From Bacteroidia bacterium (GTDB taxonomy: Bacteria > Planctomycetota > Phycisphaerae > Phycisphaerales > SM1A02): DNA of 12,934 nt. This document shows, piece after piece, positions 6,912 through 12,934 of the stretch (position 1 is the first letter of the stretch; each line of letters begins with the position of its first letter). The DNA is taken from positions 1 to 12,934 of the forward strand of contig JASGCG010000013.1 in assembly GCA_030054235.1 (NCBI GenBank), read 5' to 3'. Made by a program: the position numbers and the translations under genes. A model generated the notes under the pieces. The model was not told the DNA's origin and made no database searches. It worked only from the letters and a program-made list of their open reading frames with translations.

Positions 6912-8021
6912 GTACAGCCGTTCGATGACCTCGCGCCAGCTCTCGGCACTTTCGCACGCGATGAAGGCATCCTTCACGGATCGCGCCTCGGGGTGGTGGG
7001 CGGCGAACTTGATGCCGAACTTCCGCATGTGGCGGCTCGTGGTCCGATCGCCATGGATGATGCTCGCCAGGCGATAGTGCTCAAGCAGCACCTCGCGCTG
7101 CTCGGCCACCGTGGGCGCCGTGGGTTCGCGGCCCGCCATCATGTCGCGAGCCTGCCTGAAGATCCATGGGTTGCCGATGCAGCCTCGGGCCACGCTCACA
7201 CCGGCCACGCCACATTGATCGAGCATGGCAAAGATGTCCTCCACGGTCCAGATGTCACCGCTGCCGAAGATCACGCACTCGGACCGCCGCCGCACCAGAT
7301 CCTCAAGGAACTCCCAGCGCCCCGGCCCCTCGTAGCGTTGCTGCACCGTCCGGCAGTGCACCGTGGTCCAGGCATAGCCCAGCTCGTACACGGCATCGAA
7401 CACGGTCCAGAATCGCCGTTCCGAATCGGGCGAATCATCCCAACCCCTTCGCAACTTCACGGTGCATGGCACACGACCATCCACGGCATCGATCACGGCA
7501 CGCAACACCGGGATGGCCTCCTCGGCATGGTGCAGGAAGTGCCCTCCACGGGAAGCGCTCTTGATCTTCTTGACCGGGCACGCCATGTTCACATCGATCA
7601 CGTCGTAACCCATTCGCACCAGGATGTCGGCGCCTTCAGCCATCTCGTCCGGCGTGGTCCCCATGATCTGTCCGGCGATCGGGTGATCGTCGGTGCTCGC
7701 GGCGATGTTGTCCTCGATCTCGCCCATGCCGCACTCGGTCGCGATGAGGTCGGGGTCCTCCTTGCGCCGCCCCTTGCCGCCATTGATCAGCGTTCGGTCG
7801 AGCAACGCTTCGGTCACGCAGAATGGGCACCCATGACGGCGTGCGATCAACCGCATGGCACCATCGCTGTATCCAGCGAGTCCGGCCTGGAAAAACGGCG
7901 CATCGAAGCCCGGCACAAGCGCCGTCACGCGCGGGTCGGCCTTGGCAGAGCGCGCGGTCTCCGCAATGGCCCTCGTCAATCGGCGCGGGGGCAGGTCGGA
8001 TGGCGACAGGTTCACGCTCAC
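6900..8021 (-). CDS. tRNA-dihydrouridine synthase (Dus family)
   Basis: Dus enzymes use FMN and NADPH to reduce uridines in the D-loop of tRNA to dihydrouridine. The 373-residue protein shows the family landmarks: LAGYSDGAMRLIARRHG (46-64) at the FMN-binding barrel entry, IAGQIMG with Q118, DVNMACPVKK with catalytic C148, VKLRRGWD with K189, VHCRT with H222, GSGDI (253-257) and ARGCIGNPW (278-286). The usual N-x-GCP appears as NMACP. About 45 residues precede the barrel (more than typical), and KGRRKEDP (83-90) sits in an unusually long early loop. The start is GTG at 8021: an in-frame TAG at 8031-8033 excludes longer forms, and a -10-like box lies exactly 6 bases upstream. A GTG at 8015 is the alternative. 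The subfamily (DusA, B or C) cannot be fixed by eye, so no symbol is given. The lipoprotein gene diverges from it. Confidence 0.93.
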   Translation of the reverse strand: MSVNLSPSDLPPRRLTRAIAETARSAKADPRVTALVPGFDAPFFQAGLAGYSDGAMRLIARRHGCPFCVTEALLDRTLINGGKGRRKEDPDLIATECGMGEIEDNIAASTDDHPIAGQIMGTTPDEMAEGADILVRMGYDVIDVNMACPVKKIKSASRGGHFLHHAEEAIPVLRAVIDAVDGRVPCTVKLRRGWDDSPDSERRFWTVFDAVYELGYAWTTVHCRTVQQRYEGPGRWEFLEDLVRRRSECVIFGSGDIWTVEDIFAMLDQCGVAGVSVARGCIGNPWIFRQARDMMAGREPTAPTVAEQREVLLEHYRLASIIHGDRTTSRHMRKFGIKFAAHHPEARSVKDAFIACESAESWREVIERLYPIE

Positions 8022-8024
8022 ACG

Positions 8025-8041
8025 GCCAGTCTACGACTGGC
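8025..8041. promoter_or_regulatory. Perfect 7-bp inverted repeat in the dus/lipoprotein divergent promoter
   Basis: GCCAGTC, centre TAC, GACTGGC is a perfect 17-base dyad in the 38-base gap between two divergent starts. It covers the dus -10-like box (8028-8033). The right arm is followed directly by a second ACTGGC (8042-8047), giving ACTGGC twice in tandem. Size and place fit an operator for a dimeric repressor; a chance palindrome is also possible. Confidence 0.4.
8028..8033 (-). promoter_or_regulatory. -10-like box TAGACT of a probable leaderless dus promoter
   Basis: On the - strand TAGACT is followed by GGCCGT (6 bases) and the GTG start at 8021. The spacing equals that at rnr and the lipoprotein gene. 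A -35 site 17 bases upstream would fall at 8051-8056, on top of the -10-like box of the divergent gene; no good TTGACA match is seen there. Confidence 0.5.
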
Positions 8042-8047
8042 ACTGGC

Positions 8048-8053
8048 TACACT
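8048..8053 (+). promoter_or_regulatory. -10-like box TACACT of a probable leaderless lipoprotein-gene promoter
   Basis: TACACT is followed by CCGGCC (6 bases) and the ATG at 8060. No purine-rich ribosome binding site precedes the ATG. A -35 site would fall at about 8025-8030, overlapping the dus -10-like box. Confidence 0.5.
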
Positions 8054-8059
8054 CCGGCC

Positions 8060-8476
8060 ATGCGCTTCGCACCCGTTGCCTGCCTCATGCTGTGTGGCTG
8101 CGTGAACACCGTCGATCTGGCCAAGGCCACCCGCCCCTACCCCGTCGGCCGGCCGCAAGCGACCGTTGAGCAGGTGCAGGTGGTGCAGGAGGACGAAGCG
8201 ATCCGCATCACCAACGGCACTGCCCAATCGTGGTCCGGTGCCAGCCTGTGGGTCAACCGCCGCTTCGTGAAGGATGGCGTCACGATCCCCGCGGGTGGCA
8301 CGATCCAAGTTCCGATGAGCGAGCTTCGCGATCAGTGGGGCGAGCAGCCCTACCCGCGCGCCCTCTTCCGAAGCCGCCAACCCACGCCGATCGTGCTCGT
8401 GCAGGTCGAGCCCGCGCCGGATCAGCCGCTGATCGGGCTCGTCGTCGTGACCCCGCGGGTGAGCGCGCTTCGCTGA
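8060..8476 (+). CDS. Putative small lipoprotein, function unknown
   Basis: I do not recognise the 138-residue product. It begins MRFAPVACLMLCGCVNTVDL: one Arg, a short hydrophobic stretch and a plausible lipobox L11-C12-G13 with C14 as the lipidated cysteine, so it is probably anchored in a membrane on the periplasmic side. The mature part (about 15-138) alternates short hydrophobic strands with polar turns (VQVVQEDEAIRITNGT, SGASLWVNRRFVKDGVTIPA, GGTIQVPMSELRDQWGEQ, TPIVLVQVEPAP, LIGLVVVTPRV). This suggests an all-beta domain of immunoglobulin-like type, which is inference only. The frame is open farther upstream (to 7823, antisense to dus), but the signal sequence and the TACACT box set the start at 8060. 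It ends 10 bases before the end of the convergent cytochrome gene. No link to the tRNA modification function of its divergent neighbour is evident. Confidence 0.75.
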   Translation: MRFAPVACLMLCGCVNTVDLAKATRPYPVGRPQATVEQVQVVQEDEAIRITNGTAQSWSGASLWVNRRFVKDGVTIPAGGTIQVPMSELRDQWGEQPYPRALFRSRQPTPIVLVQVEPAPDQPLIGLVVVTPRVSALR

Positions 8477-8486
8477 GGCGACGCGG

Positions 8487-11156
8487 TCAGCCGCCGCACG
8501 CACCCCATGCGCCGAGCATGGCGCCAAGGTCCTGGCCGTCGATGGTGCCGTCGCTGTTGAGATCTCCGGCACCAGCCCCGCCCCAACTGCCGAGCAGGAT
8601 GCCCAGGTCCGCACCGCCAACCTGGCCATCACCGGTCAAGTCAGCCACGCACTGACCCGGCACACTGTCCGCGTCGGCAGGATCGCTGCCTGCATCCAGT
8701 TCATCGCGGTCCCGGAAGCCATCAAGATCACGATCGACGCCGAGTCGATTCTGCGATCCCGCCGGAACCATCGTGTAGGTGAGCTCGCTCCCTGCAGCAG
8801 CCTGCGCCAGCATCTGCGCCGGCGACATCGGCGCATCGCCCTCGCGATCGGCCACGAACTGGCCGCCCTGCAGGAACCACCCACGGGCCTCGCCGCCGAG
8901 GCGACCCTTCACGATCAACCCGACCGATCCGCCATTGGCGATCGTCACGAACTGGTTGATGCGGGCCGTGTCGTCCGACACTCCGTCCGCGGTGACCTGC
9001 TGGCCGACGCCCGCACGCGTGCCGCTCGGGAACGAGAGCATGAACGCTTCGATGTCGCGCCGCTGCTGCTGTCCCTGCGCACCGGCCGCCCACTGGAAGC
9101 CGATCGAAAGCAGATCCTGCAGCGTCGCCTCCTCTCCATTGTGGTCGAAGCCCACGCCACGCAGCGCCGTCTGGCTCTGGCGGTTGGCGCCGACCTTGCG
9201 CCAGACTTCGCGCAGGTGCGCGTTCTTGCGGTTCTGCTGCTCGCCGCCGGGCGCGGGGATGTCGACACGCTGGTTCGTGCCTGTCGGCAAGGCGTGGCAC
9301 GCGTTGCACGTCAGGCCCGGGGGCGCACCGAAGTTCTGCAGCGTCTGATAGAGGTTCTGTCCGGTCACGGGATTGCCCGTGCCGCCCAGACCCGTCGCCT
9401 GCCCGCCGAAGATCGCGACGCTCGTCTTGAGCGTGTCATCGATGTTGCGATTCGGATTCGGCGGGAAGACCAGCGAGCCGACGTAGTCCGTCAGCTGCTG
9501 CATCTCCTGCGCCGTGATCTCGAACTCGCGCCCCTGCAGGTGCGTGAAGGCCGCGTTGAACTCGGTCAGGTTGTCCTTCTCGCCGCGCCAGTGCATGGGG
9601 CCGTTGCCGATGATGCCTTGGAGCACCTGCGTGGTCATCGGGCCCTTCATCGGGTGCCACTGGATGCAGCCGTTGGGCGCCTGGCACGTCTCGTCGAAGA
9701 GCTGCATCGCGCCCTGCGGGTCGCCAAGGTCCCACACGAGCCGATCGCTGCGGCCATCCACGTGGCACGTCGCGCAGCTCGTGTGGCCCAGCCCACTCGT
9801 GATGAACGTATTGAAGAGGAACCGACGACCTGCCTTGACGACCGCCGGCGTGGCATCGTGCAGCGGCACACGGCGCACTTCGGCGAGCCCAGTCGTGCTC
9901 ACGGCACTCACCGAGCCTTCGAATCGATTGAGGCTGTAGACGATCCCAGCCGTCGGATGCACGACCACGCCGCTCGGCCCCTCGCCGACGTCGATCTTCG
10001 CCACGCGCGCACCGCTGGGCGACATGGCCACGAGCGCGTTGGTGCCGAGCGCCGCCGTGAAGATCATCGAGCCATCGGGGGTCCAAGCCACACCGCGCGG
10101 ATCGCCCACCGATTGCGCCCGCTCGGCCGCAGGGATCGACGCGCTGTCGTAGGTCAGGTGCGGATTCAGGTCCATCACGCTCGGCACGCCGCCGGCTGCG
10201 GGAACATCCGCCATCAGCATGGTGGCGAAGATCCCGTTGAGCTTCGGCTCGAAGCGCACCTGGTTGAGCGCATCCCAGCCGACCGCCGTCACCGCACCTG
10301 TGGGCGAGACACCGATCCCAGACACCGTCGAGAGCGCGCCGCCCGCATAGGTCACGGCCAGCGTCGATGCATTGACGATCGCGACATCGTGATCGAAGAA
10401 GTCCCACGTCACGAAGCCGGTCCAGTCGCGGCCGTTGTCATCCATCCAGCGACTCTGTGCGTTCTTGCGCACGATGTGCGCCACGCGGGGCGGCAAGGGC
10501 TGGCCGGGCGTGCGCGGCGGGTCGAACTGCGTTCCGCTGTTGGGCGGCGGATTTTGTCCCCCGTAGGGACCGCCCGTGTTGTTCACGGCGGCCCGCGGGA
10601 CGATGGTGGTGCGATTGCCGCTCTCGAAGATCGCGACGTACACCGTCGATCCATCCGGGCTCACCGCGAGCGCGCGCGGCTGCGGGCCGTTGATGGTCAC
10701 CGTCGTGAACGCAGGCAGCTCGAGCGAGGGATCGAAGGCAACCACGCGGTTGGGCTGCGCGAGCGAGACGAACGCGCGCTGCGGCGAGCCCGCGAAGACG
10801 ATGTCGGCAGGCTCATCGCCCACGGACACCGTTCGACGCACGCGCATCGTGGCCAGATCGACCACGCTCACCGAGTCGCTCACTTGATTGACGACCCACG
10901 CCTCTGCGTTGCCCCGCACGCGCACGGAGACGGGGTCAACCCCCACCGCCACCGAACCGCGTCGCTGCGGGATGCCGGCCACGAGGTCAAACACCTCGAG
11001 CACGCCATCGGCCGTGTTGCACGCCACCAGCACCGAGCCGTCCGGAGTCACGTCGATCGGATGCGACTGTGGGCTCTCGAAGTTGACGAAGGTCGGCTGC
11101 TGAGCCGTCGATGCCGAGACCACGGCAAGGGCGGCCATCATGGGAGCGCGGTGCAT
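8487..11156 (-). CDS. Secreted YVTN-propeller / di-haem cytochrome c protein with dockerin-like C-terminus
   Basis: The 889-residue protein starts with a signal peptide (MHRAPMMAALAVVSASTA, cleavage likely before QQ). Residues about 25-430 hold YVTN/YncE-like propeller repeats (HPIDVTPDGSVLVACN, DSVSVVDLATMRVRRTVSVG, PRALAVSPDGSTVYVAIF, DPRGVAWTPDGSMIFTAALG). Then come two c-type haem sites, C461-A-T-C-H465 and C617-N-A-C-H621, 156 residues apart. Flanks such as GNGPMHWRGEKDNLTEFNAAF and LRGVGFDHNGEEATLQDLL resemble MauG/di-haem cytochrome c peroxidase-like proteins. Peroxidase activity itself is not proven. Residues 836-889 are a dockerin-like double loop. The protein should be loaded with haem in the periplasm and act there or at the surface as an electron-transfer or oxidising enzyme. 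The ATG at 11156 gives the signal peptide; the frame is open 26 codons farther. The RCC1 gene lies 162 bases upstream on the same strand. Confidence 0.85.
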   Translation of the reverse strand: MHRAPMMAALAVVSASTAQQPTFVNFESPQSHPIDVTPDGSVLVACNTADGVLEVFDLVAGIPQRRGSVAVGVDPVSVRVRGNAEAWVVNQVSDSVSVVDLATMRVRRTVSVGDEPADIVFAGSPQRAFVSLAQPNRVVAFDPSLELPAFTTVTINGPQPRALAVSPDGSTVYVAIFESGNRTTIVPRAAVNNTGGPYGGQNPPPNSGTQFDPPRTPGQPLPPRVAHIVRKNAQSRWMDDNGRDWTGFVTWDFFDHDVAIVNASTLAVTYAGGALSTVSGIGVSPTGAVTAVGWDALNQVRFEPKLNGIFATMLMADVPAAGGVPSVMDLNPHLTYDSASIPAAERAQSVGDPRGVAWTPDGSMIFTAALGTNALVAMSPSGARVAKIDVGEGPSGVVVHPTAGIVYSLNRFEGSVSAVSTTGLAEVRRVPLHDATPAVVKAGRRFLFNTFITSGLGHTSCATCHVDGRSDRLVWDLGDPQGAMQLFDETCQAPNGCIQWHPMKGPMTTQVLQGIIGNGPMHWRGEKDNLTEFNAAFTHLQGREFEITAQEMQQLTDYVGSLVFPPNPNRNIDDTLKTSVAIFGGQATGLGGTGNPVTGQNLYQTLQNFGAPPGLTCNACHALPTGTNQRVDIPAPGGEQQNRKNAHLREVWRKVGANRQSQTALRGVGFDHNGEEATLQDLLSIGFQWAAGAQGQQQRRDIEAFMLSFPSGTRAGVGQQVTADGVSDDTARINQFVTIANGGSVGLIVKGRLGGEARGWFLQGGQFVADREGDAPMSPAQMLAQAAAGSELTYTMVPAGSQNRLGVDRDLDGFRDRDELDAGSDPADADSVPGQCVADLTGDGQVGGADLGILLGSWGGAGAGDLNSDGTIDGQDLGAMLGAWGACGG
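8490..8651 (-). other. Dockerin-like C-terminal domain of the cytochrome protein
   Basis: 54 residues form two calcium-loop-like halves: DLTGDGQVGGADLGILLGSW and DLNSDGTIDGQDLGAMLGAW. The first is preceded by a Cys (CVADL) and the second is followed by GACGG at the very end. The D-x-[SN]-x-DG-x-[VI]-x-x-x-D-L spacing is that of type I dockerin loops. The Cys at each end is not a feature of clostridial cellulosome dockerins. The domain is shared with the RCC1 protein, and sorting or anchoring at the cell surface is a likely role. Confidence 0.8.
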
Positions 11157-11318
11157 GACCCTGATTGTGCAGCGTCCGACCATCTGGGACAGCGCCATTG
11201 CGGAAATTGCCGCGGGGAGGGCACCCTGCAACACGAGCCGGCCATCACCCGCGCCAAGGCACGCCAGGGCACCGATCCGGAAACATCGAACGAATCGCTG
11301 ATCAATGCCCTGGCAAGG
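11157..11318. other. 162-base gap upstream of the cytochrome gene; weak -10-like box
   Basis: No gene is supported here. On the - strand CACAAT (11164-11169) lies 7 bases before the ATG at 11156 and matches the -10 consensus except for the first T. This would again give a nearly leaderless start, but support is weak. I see no clear terminator hairpin for the RCC1 gene, so read-through from it into the cytochrome gene is possible. Confidence 0.3.
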
Positions 11319-12934
11319 TCAGCCCGGGCACACTCCCCACGCCTCGAGCAGGGCGCCCAAGTCGACCCCATCGACCATGCCGTCGCCATTCAGGTCAGCC
11401 GCGAGACCAGTGCCGGTCTGCGACCACGCCGTCAGCAGCCGTGCGAGATCGGCGCCGTTGACCACGCCATCACCACTGATGTCCTGCGCGCAGCCGGCCT
11501 GGAGCACCACGACTTCGGCTCCGCCCGCGGCGATCTGCACCACGCGACCCAGTCCCGTCGGCAGCGTGTTCGTGTCGTAACCGGTGGTGCCCCACACTCG
11601 GACGGTGCCATTCTCGCGCAGCGCAACAACGTGATCACTGCCGCAGGCGATCTGGACCACCGTCCCAAGATCGGCAGGTTGCGTGGGCGCACCCGAACCC
11701 CACGATCGCACGCTGCCATCCGTACGAAGGGCGTGTGCATGGTCCGCCTCGGCCGTGACCTGCAGGACTGGCCCAAGGTCGGAGGGCACGATCGCCTCGC
11801 CGGCACTGCTGCCGCCCCACGCGCGCAACGAGCCATCGGCAACGATCGCGAACGACGAGTCGGTGCCTGTGGCGATCGACTGGACAGCACCCAAGTCGCC
11901 CGGCACATTGCACTGCCCTCGGTCATTCTCGCCCCACGCACGCACCGATCCGTCGGTGCAGAGTGCCAAGGTGTGCGAGCCGCGGGCCGCGACCTGCACG
12001 GCTGGCGGCAAGTCCGACGGCACGGCCGTGATCCCATTCCAGGCCGCTCCCCATGCGCGCACGGAACCGTCGACCTCAAGCGCCACCACGTGACTGGCGC
12101 CAAGCGCAAACTGCGCCACCGGGCCAAGATCAGCCGGCACTGCGCACATGCCATCGTTGCAGTAGCCACGAATCCGGAACGTGCCATCGTCGCGCAACAC
12201 CGCGGTGTGTGACGTGTACGTCACGCCGATCTGCTTCACCGCACCCGCGCCGATCGGGACCTGTGCCTGCGCAAAGGTGTTGTTGCCCCACGCCGAGACG
12301 CGGCCATCGTCGTGGACCGCAACGCCGTGCGAATCACCCGCGGCAATCGAGGTCACACCGGTCAGCGCACCAGCTTGACTGACCTGGCTGAACGCGTTCC
12401 ACCCCCATCCACGGATGCGACCATCGGCAAGCAGCGCGAGCGTGAACTGATTGCCCGCAGCGACCTGCACGACCGGCCCAAGATCGGAAGGCACCGTCAA
12501 GGCGCCGGCCGAGCTCGAGCCCCAGCACCGCACCGAGCCATCGGCGAGGACCGCCACCGAGTGCTTCGCGCCGGCACAGACCTGCACGGCTGGCCCGATG
12601 CCTGCCGGCACGTTGCATTGCCCGCTCGCGTTGTTGCCCCAGCATCGCACCGAGCCATCCTTGAGGACCGCGATCGTGAAGAAGAGCCCGCAGTCGAGCC
12701 CAACGGCACCCGCCAGATCCGCAGGCACGTTGCATTGGCCACTCGCATTGTTGCCCCAGCATCGGACCGTGCCCGTCGCGGTGATCGCCGCGCTGAAGGC
12801 ATCACCCGCGGCAACGGCGGTGCACGGCCCAAGATCTGCGGGGACGTTGCACTGGCCGCTCGTGTTGCGACCGAAGCACCGCACGCTGCCATCCGCAAGG
12901 AGCGCCACCGTGTGCTGGTGTCCCCCGGCGACCG
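11319..12934 (-). CDS. Secreted RCC1-repeat protein with dockerin-like C-terminus (5' end outside window)
   Basis: The frame is open from the window edge to a TGA at 11319-11321, giving 538 visible residues; the true start lies beyond 12934. It consists of 12 full RCC1-type (RCC1_2-like) repeats of about 39 residues plus a half repeat. The consensus is [VI]-A-A-G-x-x-H-x-V-A-L-x-x-D-G-S-V-R-x-W-G-x-N-x-x-G-Q-x-x-V-P-x-D-L-G-x-V-x-Q. These repeats build beta-propellers, usually for protein binding. The last 57 residues are a dockerin-like domain. Repeats nearest the window edge carry a pair of cysteines (VRCWG and GQCNVP, eight residues apart), which most later repeats lack. Cysteine pairs and the C-terminal domain point to an extracytoplasmic protein, although the signal peptide is not in view. 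The first in-frame GTG at 12908 lies inside a repeat and is not a real start. Ligand and role are unknown. Confidence 0.88.
   Translation of the reverse strand, partial: VAGGHQHTVALLADGSVRCFGRNTSGQCNVPADLGPCTAVAAGDAFSAAITATGTVRCWGNNASGQCNVPADLAGAVGLDCGLFFTIAVLKDGSVRCWGNNASGQCNVPAGIGPAVQVCAGAKHSVAVLADGSVRCWGSSSAGALTVPSDLGPVVQVAAGNQFTLALLADGRIRGWGWNAFSQVSQAGALTGVTSIAAGDSHGVAVHDDGRVSAWGNNTFAQAQVPIGAGAVKQIGVTYTSHTAVLRDDGTFRIRGYCNDGMCAVPADLGPVAQFALGASHVVALEVDGSVRAWGAAWNGITAVPSDLPPAVQVAARGSHTLALCTDGSVRAWGENDRGQCNVPGDLGAVQSIATGTDSSFAIVADGSLRAWGGSSAGEAIVPSDLGPVLQVTAEADHAHALRTDGSVRSWGSGAPTQPADLGTVVQIACGSDHVVALRENGTVRVWGTTGYDTNTLPTGLGRVVQIAAGGAEVVVLQAGCAQDISGDGVVNGADLARLLTAWSQTGTGLAADLNGDGMVDGVDLGALLEAWGVCPG
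11322..11492 (-). other. Dockerin-like C-terminal domain of the RCC1 protein
   Basis: 57 residues in two halves, DISGDGVVNGADLARLLTAW and DLNGDGMVDGVDLGALLEAW, bounded by Cys (CAQD at the front, WGVCPG at the end). It aligns directly with the end of the cytochrome protein: same order, same closing W-G-x-C-x-G and same spacing within each half. The linker between halves is slightly longer (QTGTGLAA). Confidence 0.82.
11493..12934 (-). repeat. Array of about 117-bp coding repeats (RCC1 type)
   Basis: Twelve full units and a half unit, each about 39 codons, run to the window edge. Adjacent units near the edge are strongly alike at DNA level: GTTGCCCCAGCATCG occurs in two neighbouring units at about 12633 and 12750. 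Units farther from the edge have diverged. One unit, the eleventh counted from the edge, is shorter (about 36 residues). Confidence 0.85.

Larger units (their letters stand above)
6912..8105 (+). other. In-frame open extension of the FG-GAP gene, antisense to dus
   Basis: The FG-GAP frame continues for 397 codons to TGA at 8103-8105. Its codons are the exact complements of dus codons, so it stays open simply because dus uses no TTA, CTA or TCA. The predicted residues are His/Arg/Gly rich and match nothing I know. If the genomic sequence is right, ribosomes would still translate this tail, because no other stop intervenes. I regard it as non-adapted sequence. Confidence 0.4.

Noticed and set aside
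11157..11234. 26-codon upstream extension of the cytochrome frame
   Set aside because: It would bury the signal peptide that starts at 11156.
9141..12212. Open frame of 1023 codons on the + strand, opposite the cytochrome and RCC1 genes
   Set aside because: Its residues are dominated by His, Arg and Ala with no domain. The opposite frames carry clear signal peptide, haem, propeller and dockerin motifs. It shows that very long antisense frames arise easily at this GC content.
1..12934. Search by eye for tRNA genes, CRISPR arrays, insertion sequences, integrases, toxin-antitoxin or defence genes
   Set aside because: Nothing was found. The only regular repeats are coding (18- and 39-residue units), and all genes look chromosomal.

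Overview
The window looks like chromosomal DNA from a GC-rich planctomycete, most likely of the Phycisphaerae/Phycisphaerales type. The lineage call is an inference. It rests on high GC, on two large secreted proteins that end in a dockerin-like double loop closing with W-G-x-C-x-G, and on the mix of FG-GAP, RCC1 and YVTN/cytochrome propeller proteins with household genes. I see no phage, insertion sequence, CRISPR array, tRNA or rRNA.

Left part (1-4507, + strand): the 3' end of dnaJ, then grpE (4-base overlap), then a FmdB-type zinc-ribbon protein (3-base gap). These form a chaperone operon. After about 110 bases comes rnr, encoding RNase R, followed 10 bases later by a small secreted protein made of six 18-residue repeats that I do not recognise.

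Middle (4583-8476): a dienelactone-hydrolase-family enzyme on the - strand is convergent with the repeat protein. It is divergent from a secreted seven-bladed FG-GAP propeller gene on the + strand. The propeller frame has no stop codon where the propeller ends and stays open across the whole antisense strand of the next gene, dus (tRNA-dihydrouridine synthase, - strand). Dus and a small putative lipoprotein (+ strand) start back to back from a 38-base spacer holding two -10-like boxes and a 7-bp inverted repeat.

Right part (8487-12934, - strand): a secreted YVTN-propeller/di-haem cytochrome c protein lies downstream of a secreted RCC1-repeat protein that is cut by the window end. Both carry the same Cys-bounded dockerin-like C-terminus, which suggests shared export or surface anchoring.

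Two points stand out. First, three non-operon genes (rnr, dus, lipoprotein) have a TANNNT box exactly 6 bases before the start codon, and the hydrolase has one 7 bases before it. This is the layout of leaderless transcription, and it fixes the starts I chose. Second, the small repeat protein and the stop-less FG-GAP gene are the least explained coding elements.
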